In this document: positions 54,204 through 62,912 of the stretch, piece after piece | How the letters are laid out: every line of letters starts with the position of its first letter | Numbering within the stretch: the first letter of the stretch is position 1 | Assembly (NCBI GenBank): GCA_002786065.1 | Contig: NHNY01000043.1 | Coordinates: forward strand, 28,647 to 92,646 | DNA from: Microcyclospora pomicola | Taxonomy: Eukaryota; Ascomycota; Dothideomycetes; Capnodiales | Reading direction: 5' to 3' | DNA length: 64,000 nt | Notes under the pieces: generated by a model | What the model was told of the DNA's origin: nothing | Seen by the model: the letters and a program-made list of their open reading frames with translations, nothing else | The model's database searches: none | Translations under genes and position numbers: made by a program

Positions 54204-57136
54204 ATTGCACCCACCTTTTTGACGCATCACGACTTTTTGGGATCCTCTCGGCCATCTCTAGATGGGATTGCCCACCGCATCCCTCAATCTCGGAGTTCAG
54301 GGAGATGAGTCCGCTTGTCTATATTTCATCATCGGTCGCTACTATTTTCACTTGATACCCCGCGGTCGTCGCATCACAGCGTTTTGTCCTGGATGGACGT
54401 GCCGATTCTTCGCAAGGCGTTCCGGCGGTTGTCAAATTGTACTTTCTTCTTGCTACCAGCTAGGCATGGGTTCAAGGTGGCAAAATTCGTTTTTGCATGT
54501 TGGCGGTTATACAGGATCGAGCCAGCCGCAAAAGATCTCTGGGCGGCTGTGTTCTTGGTCCTATCTTCAGGAAACACGACGATGGGGAAATGTGTGGTTG
54601 ATCCATACTGGTTTATAGTATGTAGAGTATCTCTCACCCATCTCGCATCCAAGGATGAAGGAGGCGTTCGACCACGAATACATATACAACATCTACCCAC
54701 GAACAATACCATGTACATCAAAGTCAATGTTCATCTTGAGTTTCGACTTTACACTTTGGCATTGAGCATGCCTCTCCACGACTTCCCCATCTTGCCATAC
54801 CATCACCTTGTTCACTGCTTTAACGAACGCGACCACATCACTCGCCACCTCGCTTGCTCATCTCCGAACTCATGTTATCGTCTTCAGGGCCATCCGCGTC
54901 CACGTATACCTACAGACCACAGTACGCGTCCTCCGATCCACCCACCGAACCCAAAGATCGTCACGAAGAGACCCTCCAAGCTTCGCAGGTCCCAGCTCCG
55001 CCAGACTGGACCCTGCAGCGGAATTCTCCAGCACTGCCCAGCGAGCGTACCATCCTGGTCTCGAGACAGGGACTACAGTATCAATTATGCAGAGTATATC
55101 CCAGCACTAGCACTGGATGCGGTCGCGGACGGACACGAGGTGATGCGCGTGATGTGATGAGATAACTAGGCACTACTATTACCTACAGTGCATGCAGGTC
55201 AAGTTTGCTACTTCAGCTGATGCGTCGTGGTGGTGTTGGTGGTGATCGACCGCTACCGGTCCTACAGCGATAGAGCTATAGAACTCTGTTCTCAGCTCAG
55301 CTCAGCTGCCCGCCTACCTGCCTGCCTGCCTTATGATGATGTGCGTGCATGAGATGTTGACCGCTAGACGCATGAAGAGGCGCATCATCCATGTACGTCC
55401 CCGCCCTCCTTGTTTCCGGTCCCGTATCGGCAAGAAGGAACAGCAAGGCCGGAAAGATCTCAGCGGCGATGTAACGCTGTGATGTCATGGTGCTTCCTTG
55501 CATTGTGGCAGTGATTTCCAGTCAGCGTATCGCTATTGCGAACGGTGAGCGATTGACGTGGGGGCCATTGTGCTGATGCGCACGGAACACGACTACCTTA
55601 CATGATCACATCCCACTGTGGTGACGGGCCATGAGAAAAGCGAAGAGAGCGCGCTTGATGTCTGATGCTTTGGTACAGTATTTTCGTATCGGCTCGGGGA
55701 CTAGGCGGGATGTGGAGGAGTCACGGTAGCGCTGGACTCTGGAGATGATTCGGAGGTTACAAGTGTGTTGTAGACTTGTGATGCTGCCGATGATGATGAA
55801 GAATAGCTAGTAAAGTAGGCCGGCCAGCCAGCCTGCTCATCTCTCTATACACATCGAGGGTTCAAGTGGTGGCAAATGGCGTTGCGATCGAAGCAGGGAC
55901 AGAAGTGGCTTGCATGGTCAGATCTTGCATAGACCCCTAAGAAGACGACGAGCATTGCTATCTGTCTTGCTAAGCGATACGCTGGGAGGTTAAATGCTCG
56001 ATATGTAGTCGTAGATGCGTGCTTTCTACATTGCTCATAACCTTCACATCTCAAGCGTATGGTCGATGTAGGTCGTCACAGCACTCCTGTACTTCATTAT
56101 TATCCGCAACCGGAGACTTTTTGGAACCACACTGACACACAGTCTTCCGCGATAGTTGGCGCATCCTACCCGCATTTCGCTTCTTGCTGATGGCGATGAT
56201 GCTGTGGTCAGCAGTACGTACATGTACGCTCACGGACATGACTCTTGGCATCAGAACGAGTCGCACTGCAGAAGACTTGCCAGAACGACACCGCTACCAA
56301 TGACGTAAAGGCGCAGCTGTCCTACATATGGGCGCCCATGACCTGGAACCGTACAGAATGTACAGTAGCACGTTGCGTCAGTACTGTACAAGAATATCCT
56401 GATGACGGTGTCCGGCGAGCGGTTGAGAAGGATCACGTATTGTCGTGCACGGTATTGTATAGCGTGGGAACCATGTTTGCTGTCATACGGTCTGACATGA
56501 TGTCATACCGGATTTCCTTCTGTGATGCACTGTTGACTTCAGATCTTTAAGGCCTGCTGGTAGAATTGTTCATAGCGCGATTCGCGATTCGGGTTGATTC
56601 AGACGGAACGTATGTGATAAGACTAAAGCAGAGCTAAGACTGCAGGCTCGCTTGAAGTAGCTTCGACGTTCATGATGCTTCATCTTGCTATATCTCCTGA
56701 GGCTGAAATCGACATCATGGCGGACGTGGGCCGATAGGTCTCAGTGGACCCTTGATTGAGACGCGATGAAAGGAATGAACACCTCTTGCTAATGGGTCTG
56801 CTTGTTCGTCTTCTAAGATATGCACTGACGTACTTGCAATTGTGTAGTGACTGACGCCAAGGTTCCAGCGTTCGATCTCGCGGGAGTCTTATGATCAGAC
56901 TCGTGATGCCCACTGTGTTTGCTTCATGACGCCAAAGCAGCCTACTTGGTCTGGTAGTCGCGTCGGCTAAGAGCCGCTGTAAATAAGATCATACCTTCCA
57001 TTACTTGCAGATCACGCATATCAAGAGTGAAAGAATATTCCGAGGGTGCGTGCCTCAGGAAGAAGATCTTCCTGCACAAGGGATTGTTTTCTACATAACT
57101 GACTGGTCACGTGTGCTCTACATCACGTGTTCCATC
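54204..57136. other. 2.9 kb gene-free stretch downstream of the zinc-finger gene
   Basis: No supported gene between the zinc-finger gene and the retrotransposon. The longest frame (about 54315-55157 plus) has no domain. Short tandem repeats occur at about 55291-55333 (CTCAG and CTGC units). Two CACGTG sites lie at 57108-57113 and 57124-57129, next to the retrotransposon edge. CpG is normal for the host up to about 57130, then almost absent. Confidence 0.45.
55291..55333. repeat. Short tandem repeats (CTCAG/AGCTC and CTGC units)
   Basis: Three CTCAG-like units at about 55291-55309 followed by CTGC units to about 55333, visible directly in intergenic DNA. Confidence 0.8.
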
Positions 57137-57539
57137 TGATCAGNGATCATTCTCACATCCTCCCCTACCAAGATCTCTCAACACCTGGTGAGAGGGTGTC
57201 ATTCATGGCTTAATGTGGCCTTCATGGAGTGAATGGCAGTCCATCACTTCACTTGTAGCCTCTCACAAGCCTTCAAACAAAGAAAATCCTTCAGTAATCC
57301 CTAGTGAAAATGACCATCTCATGCCATTTCAGATTCACTCAAGTCAATGGCATGACCTCCAAGAGGGGCACATGGCCATCACTTTTCACTTCAGAAGGCC
57401 TTATGCCTTCACTTCAGTGCCTTGTGACACCTTCATTCCCCCAATTGATCAGCAGATCCTCAACCAAACCTCAGGGGTTAGTGCCTAATGTGTCCTCAGG
57501 CTGGCAACAAGGTCCATATAGTCTGTGACCTTCCCACCA
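57137..57539 (-). repeat. Candidate 3' LTR (about 403 bp, TG...CA)
   Basis: Proposed from structure. On the plus strand it starts TGATCAG at 57137, where the composition changes from CpG-containing to CpG-free, and ends in CA at 57538-57539, right beside a polypurine tract. On the element strand this reads TGGTGGGAAGG...TGATCA and contains a TATA-like actatatgg about 20 nt in. An ambiguous base N lies at 57144 near the outer edge. The second LTR is outside the window, so boundaries cannot be confirmed. Confidence 0.5.
57144..57144. other. Ambiguous base (N) at the outer edge of the retrotransposon
   Basis: Single N in the sequence cagngatcat, seven bases inside the proposed outer end of the LTR. 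It may mark a mixed base among near-identical repeat copies in the assembly. Confidence 0.7.
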
Positions 57540-57556
57540 ATCCTCCATCTCTTTTA
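57540..57556 (-). other. Candidate polypurine tract (PPT)
   Basis: On the element (minus) strand the run TAAAAGAGATGGAGGAT is purine-rich and directly abuts the proposed LTR start TGG. A PPT is expected precisely there, as the primer for plus-strand DNA synthesis in LTR retrotransposons. Confidence 0.55.
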
Positions 57557-57684
57557 CATCAACAACATCTTCCACTTGATCAACCTTGACAACAACAATC
57601 TCCTTCTTCTTGACCATCATCACCTTCAACTGCCTCAACAGCCTTCAAACCACCTTCTTCCTCACCAAACAATCCCTAGCCATC

Positions 57685-58653
57685 ATGTCTTTCTCTCCAA
57701 TCAACACTCCATCCAGCTCTAGGATCTTGGTACCAGTTGCATCTTCTAACACCAACACTGCTGGGGTCAATATCACCAAAGCCAACATTTTGGTGGAATT
57801 CAAGAAGATCAGGAAGTGGAGCTTGGGTATGCTGGTGCAGTTCTTCAACATTTTGAGAGCTGATGGTCCAAAGACTGGAATGGGGGCTCAGTGGGAGTGT
57901 TTTCTGGATGTTGCAAATGCCAGCCCTGCTGGCTCTGGACCATTGAGGTTGACAGCCCTTTTGGAGTTCAACCCCAACAAGGATACCTTTGCTGGATCAT
58001 TCTCCCAGTATTCCTTGGTGGCAATGGGTATTGAAGCCAGTTATGGAAGGACCAGGCATACCAATGATGCTTGTGCAAAGTGTGCTAAGGGAACTGCCAA
58101 CAAGAAGTTCAAGAATTGCACCACAGTCACTGGTCTCAGTGGGAAGGTTGTGGCATATGGAGCTTGTTCCAACTGTCTGCTCACCAACAAGTGGTGGGAA
58201 TGTTCCTTGGTCTCCAAAACCACTCTCAAGAACAACAACAGGAATCCAGATGGCTCAAGCAAGGGCAACAAGAGAGCCAGGGCTTCCATGAGTCCACCAT
58301 TGAGAGGTCAGAGATCCAGGAGTCACAGCTTTGGTAACAATGCCAACTTCTCTGGTCAATTCAATCAGCCTCAGCCTGAGGGTATGGCTGTTTCAGGGCC
58401 AACAATGAGACCTGCACCAACTGGCCTTCACATCAGGATCCCTGTTGCTTCCCCAGCTGATACCACCAATGGCAGGTTTTGGATTGATGTGATGAACAGA
58501 GTCACTCAGTTCCAATCTGCCTTGGCCAGCAATTTAGCAGCCATCAATGCCTCCAATGGCCCTCAGGATCTCAACAACATGTTTGGGGCTCCTGACATTC
58601 ATGCTGATGATGTGGAGCTTTCTAGGATTGTGGAGGAGGAGGAAGATGAGTGA
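57685..58653 (+). CDS. Antisense accessory gene in the retrotransposon, six-cysteine motif (DUF3716-like)
   Basis: 322 aa on the strand opposite gag-pol, tail-to-tail with pol (188 bp between stops) and 145 bp from the 3' LTR. Its start ATG (57685) is the first ATG of the frame. The N-terminal half (about residues 1-120) has no recognisable fold (ILVEFKKIRKWSLGMLVQFF, GPLRLTALLEFNPNKDTFAG). Residues 130-173 carry CX2CX11CX15CX2CX8C (CAKC ... NC ... GACSNC ... EC), resembling the ascomycete DUF3716 cysteine domain. A basic Arg/Ser/Lys-rich stretch (RARASMSPPLRGQRSRSHSF) and an acidic C-terminus (VEEEEDE) follow. It shares the element's near-zero CpG, so it has evolved with the element. Function unknown; possibilities are a nucleic-acid-binding or regulatory protein. 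Confidence 0.8.
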   Translation: MSFSPINTPSSSRILVPVASSNTNTAGVNITKANILVEFKKIRKWSLGMLVQFFNILRADGPKTGMGAQWECFLDVANASPAGSGPLRLTALLEFNPNKDTFAGSFSQYSLVAMGIEASYGRTRHTNDACAKCAKGTANKKFKNCTTVTGLSGKVVAYGACSNCLLTNKWWECSLVSKTTLKNNNRNPDGSSKGNKRARASMSPPLRGQRSRSHSFGNNANFSGQFNQPQPEGMAVSGPTMRPAPTGLHIRIPVASPADTTNGRFWIDVMNRVTQFQSALASNLAAINASNGPQDLNNMFGAPDIHADDVELSRIVEEEEDE

Positions 58654-58841
58654 GTATGGATTCTTGGAATCTGATGGTGGAGATCCTTGGTGTTTTCTTG
58701 GGTTTTGATGATTTTGTTCAATGAATTGAGGATGATTGATTCCTCTAAAAGTTGTCCTTGGGTTTCTTTAAGGCAATGGTTGCTGCATTAAGCAGCCAGA
58801 TTCCATGCAGTTTGTTTGAGAGAAAATGCAATAAGACTTGG

Positions 58842-61800
58842 TCACCAATTTTGTTGTTTCTTCCTAGGTCTTTGCCTCAAACCTGATGGTCTCTGCCTCC
58901 CAGTTGGTTCAGAGTTGTCAAGCTCTGGTTCAACTGGTGTTTCTGGAGTTCCAACAACATGTTGTCTGTCAACAACCATGTCATCTACTTCCAGTGGTTC
59001 CAGTCTTTGTGGACTTGTTGTCTCAAGCTGCACACCTTGTGGTGCCAACTGAACATCTGGCCTATTATCCACTACTTCAAAGACTCTGGGAGCCTTGTCA
59101 ACAGTGACAGCTGTTGGGGCTCTTGGAACCAACACATTTGGCTGTACAGTCCCTTTCTTAGACTGTAATCTAGCCTTGGTCTTCCTTGACCTTGAGGTGA
59201 GATCTGTGATTAAAGAATTGTTATTAACCACCATAGAATCTCCCTCCCCTACCAAGAACCTTCTTGCTCCTGCAGAAGCATGATCCTTCTTTGGCAAGGC
59301 CTGGAGTTGCCTCCATTTCTGTTCTGACCATGTTGACAATTCTTTGACATCAACATGATCAACATTATGCTCATCCAGAACATTATCAATTTCTGGGGAA
59401 CTTGCAACAATGCCCCTATCATTTCTTGTAGGCTGCTTGTTCCAAAAGTCTTTTGCACTTTTGCAATGGGCTGTGATGAGCCTGTTGCCATGTACCAAGT
59501 GCTTCAAAATTCTCCCAGTTGGTGTTCTCAAAGCATATGTTCCAAGCCAATGTGATTTGGCTACTTGGTATGGACCAATCCATTTAGGCTGGAGCTTTGT
59601 TGGTTTTGGGTTTTGTAAAAGAACCCAGTCACCAACCTTTCTCCTTGCATTTGCTTCAGGTTGAAGTATCTTGGCATCAATCAAGCCTCTGGCTTGAGCT
59701 CTCTGCAACAACCTTTCATTTGCAAGCTGCCTTGCATGTCTTACTTGAATCAATTTGGTATCTGGATCTGCCACTGACATGTTGACAGGCCTCATTGCAT
59801 TCTCATCTTGCAAAATCCTTGGATGTTGGCCATACACAAGGTAGAATGGGCTCAATTTGGTTGTGGCATGCTGCCTACTTCTCAACCATAACAGAGCTTC
59901 ATGTAAGAATGTGTCCCAGCATCTCAAGTCAGTGCCAATACACATCTTAGTCAAGACCTTGCCAAGAGAGCCATTGAAGTTCTCAACCTTACCATTTGTC
60001 TGTGGATGGTAGGGGCTTGTCAAGTCTTGATGAGTTTTGAGCTGTGCCAAAAGGTGGGCAACAACTCTTGACAAGAAATTCTTGCCATTGTCAGAGAGCA
60101 ACTCTCTTGGGGGACCATATAAACTATATATGTCCTCATAAATGAATTTGGCAGTGGCCTCATCATCTGCACTAGGAACAGCTTTGGCAACTGGCCAGCC
60201 TGTAGCCACATCAATAGCTGTGATGATGAATTCATTGCCATCAAGGGTCTTTTCAAGTGGACCAACAACATCAATTGCCCACCTCTCAAAAGGTAGCAAC
60301 TTGTTGTTGACTTGGTGGTACTGCTTTTCCCTGTTCTCAGGTTTGTCTGGCTTTGCCTTTTGTACCAATTGACAAGTTGGACACCTATGTGTGAAAGACT
60401 TGAGATCATCTACCATTCTTGGCCACCAAGCTCTGTGTTGGATGTAACCCATCAACCCTGGATATCCAAGATGACCATATTGATTGTGGATAGTCTCAAC
60501 AAAGTCCCATCTCAACTGGTGCTCCAGGAATGGGGCAGTGCCAAGGTTGTCTGGCAACCTATATCCAAGCTTGGTGATGTCTTCCCCAAGTGGTTGGATC
60601 AACTCAAAATGTTCTGCCTTCTCCTGAACCAACTCTGACAAATGTTTGTCTTTTGGCAGTTCCTTGGTGGTCAAGTAGGCATACATCGCTACTGGGAAGG
60701 TCTCAGTCTCATCCAACTTGAATCTCATCGAGGCCATAAAGTCTGGCCTCCTTGAAATAGCATCAGGTACAATAGCCTCAGCTCCCCTTCTATATTTGAT
60801 CTCAAGATCATAGCCTTGGAACTCTTCAACCCATCTGGCAATTCTTTTGCTAGGGTTGGTAGCAGTGTTGAGATACTTGAGGCTGTCATGGTCTGTCAAT
60901 ACAGTGATTTTATGACCATTGACCACATAATGGTTCCAAGTCCTTAGGGCTTCCTTAATTGCAAGGCCCTCCTTCTCATGAACTGGGTAATTGAGCTCAG
61001 CATTCTGTAACTTCCTGCCACTAAAGGCCACTGGATGCAACTTGTTGTCGTCATCATGTTGATACAGAGCTGCACCAATTGCCCAGTCAGAGGCATCAGT
61101 CTCTATTTGGAAGGGCTTGGAGACATTTGGTGGTGCTAATACTGGTGCACTTGACATAGCTTGTTTCAATCCAGCAAATGCAATGGCACATCCAGCATTC
61201 CATTTGATAGGCCTTCTCTTTTTGGTCCTAAGTAGGGCATCATCTTCCTTAATTAAGTCTGACAAGCAGGCTGCCATTTTGGCAAACCCTGAGATGTATC
61301 TCCTGTAATAACCAACAAGACCAAGGAATTGCCTAACTTCCTGAACATTGGTGGGTTGTGGCCAGTCTGTGATGGCTTTGACCTTGTCAGCCATAGGTTC
61401 AACTTGGTTATGCCTTACCAAGTGGCCACAAAAGGTAACTTCTGTGACTCCAATCTCACATTTGGCTGGAGAACAGAAAAGGTCAGCCTCTTGGAGCTTT
61501 TGAAACACTGCTTGGAGGTGTTGTTCATGTTCAGCCTTTGAGTTGGAGTAAATCAAGATGTCATCAAGATACACCACACAGCATTTCCAGAGCAAATCTC
61601 TCAACAAATCATTCATCAATGTTTGAAATGAAGATGGAGCATTGGTCAAGCCAAATGGCATAACCATGAACTCATATTTGCCATCTCTGGTATTGAAGGC
61701 TGTCTTATGAACATCTTTCTGGTCCACCAACAGCTGCCAAAATCCAGAAACAAGGTCAAGCTTGCTGAAGTACTTGGCTGGAGCAATGGCATCAAGGCAG

Positions 61801-62906
61801 TCTTGAATCCTAGGCAAGGGAAATGTGTTCTTAACAGTGACCTTATTGAGGGCCCTGTAGTCAACACACATTCTCCAATTGCCACCAGGTTTAGGCACAA
61901 ACAAGACTGGACTGCCCCAAGGGCTTGAAGATGGCCTTACCAGTCCCTTATCAAGCAGTTGTTGGACCTGGTTGGCTTGCTCCTCCAGTTGTTGTGGGTT
62001 CAATTGATATGCTGGATTGTTGACAGGCTTGGAGTCTCCAGTGTCAATTTTGTGGTCTGTGAACCTTGGTTTTGGAAGCCCATTGGGAAGGGAATCCTTC
62101 CAAAGATGTGGGTATTGATCCACCAAAGGTTGAAACTGGGGATCAACTGCTCTTGGTTGAAGCCCTTCTTGGATCATGGAGATGGATTCAATAACTCCAT
62201 TCCTGAACCAGCCAAGATAGACTTGATCATCTTCTTGGATGTGATCTATAGGAATCAAGAGGTCCATCAACTCATATTCTTGATGACTGGTTGCAGCCAA
62301 ATCAAAGACCTTGGAATGAGTCCTGACTGCATGAGACTTGCCTTGACCATCCTTCAAGTGCATCTCTCCCTTTTGCCAATTGATCCAAGGATTGACTTGT
62401 TCAAGCCATGACAAGCCAAGGATCACATCAAAGTCCTCCAGATCCACTACCCTTGCTCCAACAAGAGTATCATGCCAGGTCCCAAGGGAGATTGGAGTCA
62501 TGATAGCCTCATCTGATCTTAGGATCTGGCCATTAGGTAATTTAATCTGGATTGTAGTAATGGATTTTCTCAATCCATTAGGCAACCTGTCTGCCAATTT
62601 TCTGGCAATATACACCCCAGATGCTCCACTATCAACAGTGAACTTGGCCTTTCTGATTCTATCAGGTGGCCCAATCTTGCCATTTATGGTGAACAACTTG
62701 TTATCGATGGCAGCAAGATGTTCAAGAGTGGCATCAACAAGATTTGGAGTGTCTATGGGAGCACTCAACAAGTTGCAATGTTCAACTACCAACTGCTCAG
62801 CCAGCTTTGTCAGTCCTTCACCAAGACCATCTAGGTCCTTAGGGACTGGTTGGATAAGTTGGGCTTCTCCAATGGCAGCCAATGCCCTATAGCTACCACC
62901 ACTCAT
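58842..62906 (-). CDS. pol: Retrotransposon pol polyprotein (protease, RT, RNase H, integrase)
   Basis: 1,354 aa from the ATG at 62906. Domain order: aspartic protease with VDSGASG near residue 92; reverse transcriptase with FVPKPGGNWRMCVDYRALNK, LDLVSGFWQLLV and YLDDILIYS (near 445); RNase H with ETDASDWAIGAAL (near 600) and LTDHDSLKYL; integrase with the zinc-binding HHCC (HNQYGHLGYPGL ... CPTC, near 808) and catalytic residues in WAIDVVGPL, LLSDNGKNF and GKVENFNG; and a GPY/F-type end (WIGPYQVAKSHWLGTYALRT). The order protease-RT-RNase H-integrase defines Ty3/Gypsy. The frame is intact. A long Ser/Pro-rich tail follows without a chromodomain. The ORF also opens upstream at a GTG (62918), but the ATG overlapping the gag stop is the natural entry, or a -1 frameshift. 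Confidence 0.95.
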   Translation of the reverse strand: MSGGSYRALAAIGEAQLIQPVPKDLDGLGEGLTKLAEQLVVEHCNLLSAPIDTPNLVDATLEHLAAIDNKLFTINGKIGPPDRIRKAKFTVDSGASGVYIARKLADRLPNGLRKSITTIQIKLPNGQILRSDEAIMTPISLGTWHDTLVGARVVDLEDFDVILGLSWLEQVNPWINWQKGEMHLKDGQGKSHAVRTHSKVFDLAATSHQEYELMDLLIPIDHIQEDDQVYLGWFRNGVIESISMIQEGLQPRAVDPQFQPLVDQYPHLWKDSLPNGLPKPRFTDHKIDTGDSKPVNNPAYQLNPQQLEEQANQVQQLLDKGLVRPSSSPWGSPVLFVPKPGGNWRMCVDYRALNKVTVKNTFPLPRIQDCLDAIAPAKYFSKLDLVSGFWQLLVDQKDVHKTAFNTRDGKYEFMVMPFGLTNAPSSFQTLMNDLLRDLLWKCCVVYLDDILIYSNSKAEHEQHLQAVFQKLQEADLFCSPAKCEIGVTEVTFCGHLVRHNQVEPMADKVKAITDWPQPTNVQEVRQFLGLVGYYRRYISGFAKMAACLSDLIKEDDALLRTKKRRPIKWNAGCAIAFAGLKQAMSSAPVLAPPNVSKPFQIETDASDWAIGAALYQHDDDNKLHPVAFSGRKLQNAELNYPVHEKEGLAIKEALRTWNHYVVNGHKITVLTDHDSLKYLNTATNPSKRIARWVEEFQGYDLEIKYRRGAEAIVPDAISRRPDFMASMRFKLDETETFPVAMYAYLTTKELPKDKHLSELVQEKAEHFELIQPLGEDITKLGYRLPDNLGTAPFLEHQLRWDFVETIHNQYGHLGYPGLMGYIQHRAWWPRMVDDLKSFTHRCPTCQLVQKAKPDKPENREKQYHQVNNKLLPFERWAIDVVGPLEKTLDGNEFIITAIDVATGWPVAKAVPSADDEATAKFIYEDIYSLYGPPRELLSDNGKNFLSRVVAHLLAQLKTHQDLTSPYHPQTNGKVENFNGSLGKVLTKMCIGTDLRCWDTFLHEALLWLRSRQHATTKLSPFYLVYGQHPRILQDENAMRPVNMSVADPDTKLIQVRHARQLANERLLQRAQARGLIDAKILQPEANARRKVGDWVLLQNPKPTKLQPKWIGPYQVAKSHWLGTYALRTPTGRILKHLVHGNRLITAHCKSAKDFWNKQPTRNDRGIVASSPEIDNVLDEHNVDHVDVKELSTWSEQKWRQLQALPKKDHASAGARRFLVGEGDSMVVNNNSLITDLTSRSRKTKARLQSKKGTVQPNVLVPRAPTAVTVDKAPRVFEVVDNRPDVQLAPQGVQLETTSPQRLEPLEVDDMVVDRQHVVGTPETPVEPELDNSEPTGRQRPSGLRQRPRKKQQNW

Positions 62907-62912
62907 TTTTTT
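62903..62912 (-). other. gag/pol junction: A_AAA_AAA run with overlapping ATGA
   Basis: The gag frame ends CCA AAA AAA TGA. The seven As at 62906-62912 form the -1 slippery heptamer A_AAA_AAA in the gag frame, immediately before the TGA (62903-62905). A -1 slip places the ribosome on the pol ATG (62904-62906). The same four bases ATGA also allow stop/restart. Which is used cannot be told from sequence; no downstream structure was computed. Confidence 0.6.

Noticed and set aside
54315-55157. 280-codon plus-strand frame downstream of the zinc-finger gene
   Set aside because: No domain or consistent codon bias; likely chance in 3' flank and intergenic DNA.
58842-59500. Chromodomain at the pol C-terminus
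   Set aside because: After the GPY/F region the tail is Ser/Pro/Thr-rich with no aromatic-cage pattern of a chromodomain.
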